Below, in pieces: positions 33,340 through 42,606 of a stretch of 64,000 bases of DNA. The position numbers were made by a program, and so were the translations under genes. Position 1 is the stretch's first letter. Each line of letters starts with the position of its first letter. Source of the DNA: Plectrocnemia conspersa (Eukaryota; Arthropoda; Insecta; Trichoptera; Polycentropodidae); assembly GCA_009617715.1 (NCBI GenBank), contig VTFK01000269.1:1054001-1118000 (forward strand). Direction: 5' to 3'. The notes beneath the pieces are model-generated. The model was not told where the DNA came from. It made no database searches and saw nothing but the letters and a program-made list of their open reading frames with translations.

Positions 33340-34350
33340 TATTAACAATGAGGTAAGAGACAACGGCACACGCGCGTCTGAAGTCCCGCGAGCGGTGCCT
33401 GCGGACCTAGCAGCCGTCGAGGGTGTAGATACGGCTTACTCATATGACGGCGTATATAAAGTGGCACAAAACTACATTTGAAGCTCAGAATCCAACTATT
33501 TTCGACGGACTTTCGCATCGCTTCCTGTTAAGTATCACCTGCAAGACGCGCGCTTGAGAACAATCGAAGCTATTTTTTTGGATTGTATGCACTTTTTTGG
33601 ATATAATATGAGTGAATGTTTCTGGCTATTAATTGACGTTCTTTTCCAAAGATTACATGTAAATATCTGCTCAACACGATCATTTTAGTTATCTCTATCA
33701 AGCGGGAAGTTCTTTACATTCTGGTAAATAGTTCGAACTACTCAAATAGTCCAGAGTCAATGATTAGATTATGACGGTGAAAATATATGTCGATCTAGTT
33801 CTTTAAAACTTATAAGCTTTTCTCCACTACGGACCAGTTTCCAGAGTACTTAAAACGCGGCTACTATAACCACGGCCGGCCAAGATATTTATGGCGTTGC
33901 GTATGTCCGTGTATCGTGTATAGTTGGCGCAAATAAATTTCAAACTCGTTCGACTACCCGCCTAACTATCCGCGATATGCACTGCGAACTTTTGCATTCT
34001 TCGCTCGATACCCACGGCGAAGTTCGCCATGTTCGTTCGCGGAGCTTTTGCGAGGCGCTCGTCCGTAAATTCGCCATTAGCGTTCTTTCGCCCCGCGTTT
34101 ATATGTGGCATTGTAATATTTAACCTTGCGAAAGTGTGTTTGCGAGAAAAGGGATGGGCTTCGGAAAGTATGCAGATTGCGCCCTCGACTCGCGCCCTAT
34201 TAATCTCGCCGAGATGACTAATGAGTAGGGGCGTAATTCGTTTAAGCCTAGCCGGTTCCCGTGGCGAAATTTTGAGTTATTTCTGTCGAAATTGAAGCTA
34301 AATTGCCCTTTGGGTGGAGAAATGTCGCGGTAAAAGGTTAACTTAACTAC
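33340..34350. other. Large unique GC/CpG-richer patch
   Basis: About 1 kb of unique CpG-bearing DNA. The only ORF of note is 62 codons (34029-34217) with no domain. It contains a TATA box with plausible initiator spacing (separate entry). No coding exon recognised. Confidence 0.4.
33453..33540 (+). promoter_or_regulatory. Candidate TATA core promoter
   Basis: TATATAAA at 33453-33460 is followed about 30 bases later by TCAGAATC (33485), close to an arthropod initiator (TCAGTY). It lies in unique CpG-bearing DNA, not in a recognised repeat. A donor-like CTGTTAAGTATC follows near 33528. No downstream coding exon could be tied to it. Confidence 0.33.
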
Positions 34351-35587
34351 ATAACGTTGTGTAACAAGCGATTAATTTACTGCAGCGAATTCGTTAATTG
34401 TAGTTAACTAGAAGAGAGAAAGAGAGAGAGAGAAAACAATATCTAAAATATCTCCATTTTAATTATAACATGGAACAATAATTCGAAATTAACCGGAAGT
34501 AATCTATAATTACCATAAACGATTGTAATAAAAACAAATTAGAATAAATAAACCAAGTAATTATCGAATTGATTTAATTATCGTTATGTTTTATTAATCA
34601 AACGTAAAGAAAATAGTCCCCTGTTCGGAACGAAAGTTAACGTTAACGTAAGTTAATACAAAAACAACATTGTTATTTTTTACTTCAATTATATATTGAT
34701 GTTTTAATTTTAATGTTTATAATCTTTCACATTTTCTATTACATTTTGGTCAGTTTTTTTTTGTTTTAGCAATAATAACACATATTTTTCTTAAACAACT
34801 GCGGTAAATTATTTAACTGCGAAAAATTGCTTTTGGAAATTCTAAAGAATAATGAATTACGCTTTCATTGTTATTTCGTCACAAATAGGTTTCTTTTATA
34901 TATATTTTCTTCTAGGTTGAAAGATAATTTATAAAATATTTTCTAGATGTCATTTATTGTAGTATTTAATATAACTACGCTGTATCACAACTAGTTTTTC
35001 TCAAGATATATTTTTCGAGAAAAATGACAAATCGAGAATTCTCCATTTTAGTTAAAAATTTGATTTGTACGAATATTTAAAAAAAAAGATTGCTTGTCAG
35101 AGAATTTGAGTCTCGTTTTTTTTTTAATAATGTAAAGAGGTTTATCTTTATCTTGCTCAAAATATGAAATATGTAAAGAAGCAATAGCTGTGAAATTCTT
35201 TTCATGCTATTTAATGAATTTCACCAGTCATTAAAAAAATAAGTAATATTAGGTAATTGACAAAAAAATATTGCAAATTACCAGATTGCAAAAAATATTG
35301 CAAATATCAAAATTTGAAAAAATCGAGGACTGAAAATGAGAATTTTTATTTTTCGAGAAGCGGAAAACATAGATAAACTAGAATGACAAGCAAGTTTTTT
35401 GTGTTCACTTTTCAACTGTTATTTTAAAAGACAATAAGAGTTAAATTAACTATAAGAGACTTAATAGCGTATTACATTTTATTTTAAATTTTATTTTACT
35501 GAATGTATAATGTCTGTTTTTATATAACCCAATTTAGTTTAAATATTTTTTAATTTTTTCTTTAAATAGTAGTATGTTTTAACACAT
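34351..35587. other. AT-rich stretch, nothing recognised
   Basis: AT-rich. It includes an AG-rich run (about 34410-34435) and a GTTAACGTTAACG motif (about 34635-34650). Confidence 0.45.
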
Positions 35588-35595
35588 ATAGTAAC
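35588..35595. repeat. Target-site duplication, left (hAT family B)
   Basis: ATAGTAAC, identical to 36645-36652. Confidence 0.93.
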
Positions 35596-35726
35596 TAGGG
35601 ATTCTGAAGTCTCAGGTTTTTTCGATTCCCGGGACTCGAGACCCAAATTTTTAAAGTCCCGGGAATTCCCGGGACTCGGGACTTTGATTATTTTTCGTAT
35701 AATCATGAAAAAAAATTATGTTAAAA

Positions 35727-35795
35727 AATGAACTTATTATTATTAACTTTAATTAACTTATTATTATTAACTTCAATTCATTTATTATTATTAAC
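35727..35795. repeat. Three-copy TTATTATTAACTT minisatellite
   Basis: AACTTATTATTATTAACTT, with short AATT-containing linkers, repeats three times. It makes a leucine-rich chance ORF (35728-35946). Confidence 0.85.
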
Positions 35796-36109
35796 TTATA
35801 TTATTTGTATTATAGGTACGATAGGTGAAAATCTATTGAAACAATTCAAAAACACTTTATTCGATATTTATTTAAATTTAATTTATTACAATTTTTTTAA
35901 TCGAAATATTTATATCAATATTAAGTTAAAACCTTTACTTTTGTAAGGAAAAATATGTTTTTAAAAACACCAAGGCGTTTAATGATGAATCACATAGCCT
36001 GTTCCTGGTTTTTGTGGCAAATATTCCAGATGTAGAAAAAACTCTCTCGCTTTCTGTAGATGTTGGCTTAATTGTAAGCAATGATTTTAATTAAAGTTTT
36101 AGATTCGGA

Positions 36110-36540
36110 GTTCGCTTGATAGTTGAATCTAATATCTGAAACTCTTTTTTAAAGTTGAATTTTTTATTTCTAGTCGTTGAAATATTTTAGTGGTTCGTGC
36201 GACAGAGTTGTGTTGATTTCAAATATTTTTTTTAAAAGGAAATTAACAATAATTTCGGAAGTTAATAAAGTGGCATCTCGACGACTTAGAGCTTCAACTG
36301 CCAGTTTTATAGGAGTAAGTACTTCACAAATATTTTACAATACGTGAATGTTCGATTCATTCCAAATTTGGCCGATGCCAAGATCAATTAATGATTTTCT
36401 AATGCAATTTCGTAACTTTCAAAATCTCGAGATCATGGGTAATAAGGAATTCCACATTGTCTTCATATCGAGACATAAATTAAGCTCGACATAAAATTCG
36501 CTCTTTACATATTTTTGTAAAATTGCACTTCGGAAAGTCT
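36110..36540 (-). pseudogene. hAT transposase fragment in family B element
   Basis: Minus-strand reading gives NLCLDMKTMWNSLLPMI, then IDLGIGQIWNESNIHVL, EVLTPIKLAVEALSRRDATL and LTSEIIVNFLLKK. This matches the middle of hAT transposases, where TRWNSL precedes a helical region and the PxxxAVExLSRRDATLLTAE block is well conserved in one insect/cnidarian-rich hAT group. A frameshift near 36400 and a stop near 36335 disable it. The N-terminal zinc finger, first catalytic residues and the C-terminal dimerisation domain are missing. A 103-codon ORF (36419-36730) joins part of this to sequence read through the right terminus and is not a real gene boundary. Confidence 0.88.
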
Positions 36541-36644
36541 CGAGTCCCGGGTTATTAATTTTTAAATTCCCTGGACTCGAGACAGCAAAAAATCTTTGAA
36601 TTCTCGGGAATAAATTCCCGGGTTGTCTCGACACAGAATCCCTA

Positions 36645-36652
36645 ATAGTAAC
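36645..36652. repeat. Target-site duplication, right (hAT family B)
   Basis: ATAGTAAC, identical to 35588-35595. Confidence 0.93.
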
Positions 36653-38965
36653 ATCGTGGATAACTACATAATGAATACAAGAGCCAGAAAAACTTATAAT
36701 AATTATGTGTGGAGATCGTTTCCCACCCAAAGGTGTTTTTCGTAACCACTTGATAGAAATTGCAATAGGAGAAGAGCTACATTAATTCACTGTGTAAACC
36801 AACACTGTCGGTACTAAGGGCCCTAAGAGTCCAACCCCATCGGACCTTTATGTCTCGGAGAGCGGTCCTTACTGCTTATTTTAATGAGTTTATCAGTTTT
36901 CTCCTTCAGCGTTTATGCACCTCGTGAGAAGCACTTAAACAAAACTCTCCCACATTAGGACAGACGGGCCTTAGAAATCGTAATAAGACATTTCTTATAA
37001 ATATATAAGTTTTTGGCTTATCGTAAAAAATCACACGTTTCTGAATGCTTTCAAGAACCCCCTCCCTTCGCTAGGCGCCAGTGATATAGAGTTTTGAGCC
37101 ACGCCGGATAGTCGTTCTCAAGTTTTCTTTACTCAAAGTAAAGTAGATGTTTTTTATTATAATAAGATAATAAAATAGTATATTAAAGACGAGGCATATG
37201 TGCGTTATCAACTTCAACAAAGTCTACGTCTGAAGTGCAGACAGTGTCTAATTAAAAGTTGGCTTTTATATTATACTCGCTTTATTATATTACAACGTAG
37301 AGCGAGTAGTTTTGTGTTTTTCATACGAAGCCATTGTTCGACGGGGTTCGGAATGGCGGTTCGCCCCGAGAAGGTAGTTATGGCAACCGGCAACCGGCAT
37401 CCATCATCCCACCTTTTCAGGCGCCTGGCCCATTTGTATTTATCAGGGCTGGTCCATGACAAAAAATGTATAAAATAAAATATATAAAAAAAAAACAAAG
37501 AAAATAAAGCGGCCAAAAGAGGAGAGAAAGAGCGCCACTCGACGCCAGGCGACTCTCCTTCTCCTTGCACCATTGACGCTGTATCGACACAGGCGCCTTG
37601 TAAATAAATCATCCGCTTTTTCCTCCTCCTCCTCATTCTCTTTTTTCTCTAATCCCCCTCCACGTCCTCGCCCCGCTCCACTTTCTCTCTTTTTCTCTCT
37701 CGCCGGAGAAAATAATATTTATTTTGTGCCTCCGAGTGAGTTACGTAAACATTGCTTATCCGTCGGAAATTGTGAAGCGTCGGATATTGACGGGTGTCGC
37801 TGTATCGACGCCGATATTATTATAAACGATCGCATAATAAGTTGTTATGGTTGCGTTGATATATATTTGGCGGCGTGTTTTTATATTGTTTTATCACCTT
37901 CGTCGACAGGATTGATTGATAAAATTAATTAGTAACTGTAACTGAAAATTGTTGACTAGTTCCGACTTGGAATGATAAAAAGGGCATCTGATAAAATTTT
38001 AGTATACGTTGAGTGATATATACTTCATTAGATGTAACCTAAAAACAGGCCCATCGAAAAAAAAACAATTACTAAATGGTAGAAAATGGACTCACAACAA
38101 GAGAATTGTGGTAATAAATAATTATTCATTTATTTTATCTGCTCATCAGAAAATATTGGGCAAAAGCAGGGGTGAGTAGGCGAGACGTCGATCGCGAAGC
38201 TATTCGTGTCGCCTGTCTGTCACTTCGATGAAATTCACAAAGCTATTCTCGATGTTTTTTTATGAATAAAATGGCGATATAAAAAATATGTAACACTCAC
38301 CTCTGCACTTTATTTTAAAAAAATAGCAAAATATATATTCAAAATCGCTAAGCAAATCAACCAATTAACCTTCGACATTTCCATTAAAAATAAGTTTATT
38401 TACGGCAATTGTCCTTATTTATCCTATTTATTATTATTTTACATTAAAAAACAATAACAAATTGTAAAATCAGTAAGCTCTAAACTGAGGATCGCGTACT
38501 AATAAAATAAAATTTGTGTTTAAAAATATGTTTGAAGACACTGACATACTTTAACCATTTCAGGGCTTTATATTAGCGAATAATATTGTAAGACTTTTAA
38601 GATAAGTTAGGGATTGATGAATGTGCGTAGGAAGGCCGGCAGACGGTGTGTAAGTAATAAAAAGGAACTCAAATGTGTTGATTACATATGGACACGAAGT
38701 GGAGAAGATAAAATCGTTTTTTTTAATACTGTTATTAGTGACATCTTTAGCCAAAAGGCAGTTAAAAATGTGCATGAAGTTGACAACACAAATTTGTGCT
38801 CACGATATTCAATGTGTTAACAGATATTTGAGAAGCCACCCCTGATCAAAAGCGTTAATAAGATACGTGGTTGTACTATTGGGTAGAAAAATGTTACCCT
38901 TAGCCATTGGTATCCAATTTGTCTTACGGATTCAATCGTATAAATGGTTTGAGAGTTTCTCTACA
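36653..38965. other. No gene recognised; CpG-richer core at about 37280-37860
   Basis: The core has ORFs of 119-121 codons on opposite strands overlapping each other (37271-37636 minus, 37573-37932 plus), with serine/proline or phenylalanine/arginine runs from TCCTCC-type simple sequence. No domain, no splice support. The rest is AT-rich. Confidence 0.4.
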
Positions 38966-38968
38966 AGA

Positions 38969-39022
38969 AAGAGGGATCAATATACTTTCGAAAAATTGCA
39001 TGAAAGTATATTGATCTCTCTT
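38969..39022. other. miRNA-precursor-like hairpin
   Basis: A 21-base arm at 38969-38989 (AAGAGGGATCAATATACTTT plus C) pairs with 39002-39022 at 20 of 21 positions across a 12-base loop. Arm length near 21-22 fits a small-RNA duplex, but flanking sequence does not extend the stem, and real precursors usually have a basal stem and bulges. It could equally be a tiny foldback. No second copy was seen in the window. Confidence 0.7.
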
Positions 39023-40079
39023 GATCTATGATAGATATTTTGCTGATTGTAAATCGATATTCTAAATATTTTTAGAAAATTTTAACCGAAAGAATATTTC
39101 ATAGCTAATTTTTTATATACAAATTCAAAGAACAACTTTTGGGTTTTACTTTCAAAAATTAAAATCAGGAATCAGTTCTCTTCGTTAATTAAGATCTAAG
39201 AATTGATTTCTTAATATGAAAAGTGTTTGTACAGTAATTTAAGATGTCTGATGTTGTATAAAAGTAAAATTTTATTTTAAATTATGTATATCCATGTATT
39301 ACCATTTCTGATTAATGAAAACAACGTCATTGTATAAAATTAAAAGTTTACTGTATTATTTGGTATTTGCAACAAAGCGTCACCTAATTTATAGAAAAAT
39401 GGAACTAGGTATTAGTTCAAATTTACACACTATTATGCCTTAAACTAAAAATTAGTTTACCAAATTTGTTCTACATAATTTTTTTAATAATAATATATGC
39501 TGATGTATCATTAATATAAAGGGATCGTACAACAAAGGGAAATTTATACATAAAATCGACGAGGCAAATGTTTATTTTTCAACATTTTCCAATCATATTA
39601 AAAATCTACGTTGGTTTTAGGGTAGCAAAAAAAACATATAATTTTAAAAGTATTCGATCAATTAATTTCGTAAAATTTGATATCAAAATAAATTCAATGA
39701 AAATGTATTTTTTAACATATAGATAAAATTTATTAGTAATTGGTGGGATAAATAATGAAATTAATCCACAAAAGTTATTTGTTCAAAACAAAAATGAGCT
39801 CGCTTTGTTATCTTGAAACGGTTTATGTGCCATCAACAAATTATATTTTATGTGGATGTTTTAATAGCCCCTTTCTTGACCTTATGCATTATCTAAGCAC
39901 AAAGGAAGCCTACCTAACTTAACCTCATATTTACCTAACAAGATCCCAGACATACACTTACACCGGCAAATATTTACGTACATCATACGATATGTACCCG
40001 CGTGGAATACCACCGAGCTTTTTATCCAGCTACTACACACACAAAAATAATATCTTAAGAAGTTCTCCTACATGTCTAG
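39023..40079. other. AT-rich stretch, nothing recognised
   Basis: AT-rich with no ORF or repeat end supported. Confidence 0.45.
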
Positions 40080-40620
40080 TGTACGGCTCGCCTGTGCTAT
40101 GGCATAAATTCGCTTCTGCATCGTATTAAATATTACGAGTTCCGCCTCGAGGGGGATGGAGTGCTTCATTTTTTCCTCCCTCTCATCTCGCATAAGCAAT
40201 TCGAATAAGAGCATGCCGCCTCAGTGCAATAAAAATAAAATCATCATCGCCATCACGACAGAGTCATTTCGGTCGCGGATGCTTTTTATATCTCAATTTT
40301 CGTTTCACTGACGGCAAAATTCATATCCGCGTGCCTTTGAACTGACGGAGAGTGGAACGAGATGAATAAAAAGAGAAGACGCACTCCAGCGTCCGGATTG
40401 AGGTTTTGTTTCTGTTGCGCTTTTCGGTCGATGAAAGAGTGGCGTGCCAGACGGAGGATTTGCTTAGCGAGATTGACTTGAATAAATACGGATTAAATTG
40501 GATTGTTTTTGTTTCAGAACGAAGCAGCAATTTGGATTGCGCTTTATTAGGATTTGTATTGCGCCAAGATGGAGTAAAACTATGAAAGTCGTCTCATCAA
40601 TCACTAGTTAAGCTTTATAT
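40080..40620. other. Unique GC-richer patch with an acceptor-like site
   Basis: Unique CpG-bearing DNA. On the plus strand TTGTTTTTGTTTCAG ends at 40517. The next open frame reads TKQQFGLRFIRICIAPRWSK and nine more residues before TAG/TAA near 40607. This could be a terminal exon but there is no independent support. A 69-codon minus-strand ORF overlaps. Confidence 0.3.
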
Positions 40621-40921
40621 TATATAACATTATGGCGAGTCATTATACACTTTTTTTCTTTTGTAAGCGTTTTATCCGAAAGCTCGATTAAAAGAATTTT
40701 AAATAATCTTCTCAAAATCTTTACGTACTTATGTGTTGAGTTAGTACTTAATATTTACAACTCCAGAAATTAATTTGTCCGTCGTATGTATTATATATGA
40801 TAAAGAATTTCTCATTATTAATACCTTATTTAAGTAGCTATTGTTTTAGTTTCAATAAAAAATATAAAATATTACTAATAATATTTTAATCATCGGGTAA
40901 AACACGATTATTGTCAATAAA
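40621..40921. other. AT-rich stretch, nothing recognised
   Basis: AT-rich; ends at the target duplication of the next element (TTATAATC, 40922-40929). Confidence 0.45.
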
Positions 40922-41164
40922 TTATAATCAAGGTTGCCGAAAGCGAACCCGGGCCCAGGGAAAATAATGATTCTGGGCCCCATGACAAAAAAAACATTTT
41001 ATGTATTTTTTATTGAATGAATATTAAAGGTATTTTTTAAAATGATATGTAGTCAATTTTTTAATATTTTCATTTCATCAAGTTTTATAGTATTTTATTA
41101 AATGACACGCATTTTTCTGGCCAAAATCAAGAGGGTTTAAAATCTACGTCAAAAAGCAATAAAC

Positions 41165-41455
41165 TCGTGCAGTGGAAACACTCGGTTATCTTGCGTTCAT
41201 AGTAAGACATTTTATAACAAAGTTAAGACTTACAATAAGTGAGAATCGAATGAAGCATATCTAAACCGAATTTTGACCAATAAGAGAGCTCAAAAAACAA
41301 TTATCTCTTCTCAGAACTCAAAAATTAACAACAAAAGCATTGCTTTTGACGTGAATTTTTGACTTCTGAGAAGTGATAATTGTTTTGCGCCTTCCTATTG
41401 ACCAAAATTCGGTTTGAATAGACTTTGATCAATATTCTCACAATAAAAGTCAGTA
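41165..41455. repeat. Foldback repeat, family F
   Basis: A head-to-head palindrome with arms of about 75 bp. AACCGAATTTTGACCAATAA at 41264 onward is mirrored by TATTGACCAAAATTCGGTT ending at 41417, with a centre near 41340 (AAAGCATTGCTTT). The arms share TTTTTGACTTCTGAGAAG and GATAATTGTTTT with the family F copy at 9385-9650, and GTGCAGTGGAAACACTCGG (41169) matches its hairpin head. Confidence 0.8.
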
Positions 41456-41689
41456 GTAATATCGATAAAGATAGTGCAATAATGAAGTGCAGACAGACTA
41501 TGGAGCAATATGCGAGATGCGACGCTTATTTTCCTCTGAGAGATGAGTTGGCTTAGTTTGTATATTGGACTTGAACTAATAAAGTTATAAAACTATAATT
41601 TTTTTAAAACTTTCATTAGGTTAGATTTGGGTTTGAACAGCAAATGGGCGTTTCGCAACTGTCAGATTGAGTATCATAAACATTTTAGA

Positions 41690-41955
41690 GCAGCATATAA
41701 TTTCACCAACGCCTATCAGTTAAAATATATTTTCGCTAGTAGAAATATATATCTACTGATGAAAATGTATTTGGACTTGACTAGGGAAAGTATACACATT
41801 GCATGTAAATAAATAATGATAAGTAAATAAATGTATACATTACTACATATGGAAAAGTTGAAATCATATAATTTTACTAGCACCTGCCAGATAAATTATA
41901 TTTTCACTGGTAAATATATATAGCTACCGGTGAAAATGTATTCCGATATGAATTT
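41690..41955. repeat. Tandem pair of palindromic units
   Basis: Two copies about 178 bp apart of an ATAATTT(C/T)AC(C/T)A...GCC module followed by a palindrome: AATATATTTTCGCTAGTA mirrored by TACTGATGAAAATGTATTT in the first, and ATTTTCACTGGTAAAT mirrored by AGCTACCGGTGAAAATGTATT in the second. Confidence 0.75.
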
Positions 41956-42089
41956 ATTAAAACGGGCCCCAGGAATTTGTCCCCCCCCCCTTCTCAGCAG
42001 ACCTGATTATAACCCAGCATTTAATGTGTTAAAGCAGACTTTATTAGCTAGTTCAAATAAAGCAAAAAAAATCGTTGACTAATTGATTA

Positions 42090-42606
42090 ATTAAAAATGC
42101 TGTTACACGATTTCGACGCTACATTGAAGCGCGATAAATACACCGCCAATTATAATTCCATCCTCATTCTCCGTTCAATACTTCATTGTCTTCTCTCAGT
42201 TCTTTCGCTCGACGGGTGCTTTCGTTCTTTTTTTACACCTCTTGTTCTTTTGCGGCGATGCCTGTCACGGTCGGCATTTTTCGCCTCGGAAAAAATCTCA
42301 CTCGGGACGAGCAGCATCCCCATCTCCGCCAATTATCATCAACGCGTGCCCGCTTTCGATCGGCCCTTTTTTATCGCGCTCGCGATGCCCATTGTTCCCA
42401 GGCCGCTTCGTTTCGTATCACTGACTGGCTCGAACAATCAGAGACCTAACTCTCTCTCTCTTTCTTCCAGCCCGGCGGCTATCACGACCGCGGCCAATGA
42501 ATACGTAATTAATTTATTAAAAAGACCGTTCTTTTCTTCCGAAGAAGTGGTGTTAGGCTGTACTCAAGCGATCGAAATTGTTTCACGAATCAAATGCGTG
42601 AGATAA
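42090..42606 (+). other. Unique CpG-richer patch with strong acceptor at 42470
   Basis: The longest open frame of the window (169 codons, 42097-42606) lies here but has no recognisable domain, and other frames (87 and 60 codons) overlap it. Within it, CTAAC (42446-42450), a CT-rich tract and CCAG at 42470 form a textbook 3' splice site, which would be unusual inside a real exon. If used, the next frame reads PGGYHDRGQ then TGA at 42498-42500; another frame stays open to 42606. I prefer an acceptor over the unspliced ORF, without certainty. Confidence 0.35.

Larger units (their letters stand above)
35596..36644 (-). mobile_element. hAT element of the TAGGGATTC family B with broken transposase
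   Basis: A 1049 bp element with inverted repeats TAGGGATTCTGAAGTCTC and the complement of the right end, TAGGGATTCTGTGTCGAG. Perfect 8 bp duplications of ATAGTAAC flank it. Subterminal regions are packed with CCCGGGAATTCCCGGGACTCG-like palindromes, a usual binding-site layout of this hAT group. The minus strand encodes part of a transposase (separate entry). Between left end and coding remnant sits a minisatellite at 35727-35795. Confidence 0.93.
40930..42006 (-). mobile_element. Non-autonomous hAT family E, long copy
   Basis: Left edge AAGGTTGCCGAAAGCGAACCC and right edge (complement) TCAGGTCTGCTGAGAAGGGGG correspond to the two ends of the 443 bp copy at 53296-53738, in reverse orientation. 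Flanks TTATAATC (40922-40929) and TTATAACC (42007-42014) match at seven of eight bases. GGGCCC-rich blocks lie just inside both ends. The copy is 1077 bp because its middle carries a foldback of family F (41165-41455) and a tandem duplication (41690-41955). No transposase; the 61-codon ORF inside is incidental. The hAT assignment rests on the 8 bp flanks. Confidence 0.8.

Noticed and set aside
35728..35946. Leucine-rich 72-codon ORF as a membrane peptide
   Set aside because: It is the translation of a TTATTATTAACTT minisatellite inside a hAT element.
36419..36730. 103-codon ORF as an independent gene
   Set aside because: It combines a hAT transposase fragment with sequence read through the element's right terminus and flank.
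37271..37932. 119-121 codon ORFs on opposite strands
   Set aside because: They overlap each other and derive from TCC-type simple sequence and GC-richer DNA; no domain or splice support.
39880..39935. Telomere-like CCTAA/TTAGG repeats
   Set aside because: Only scattered CCTAAC-like strings; no tandem array.
42097..42606. 169-codon plus-strand ORF as a protein gene
   Set aside because: No recognisable domain, overlapping long frames, and a strong internal splice acceptor. The composition of the patch explains its length.
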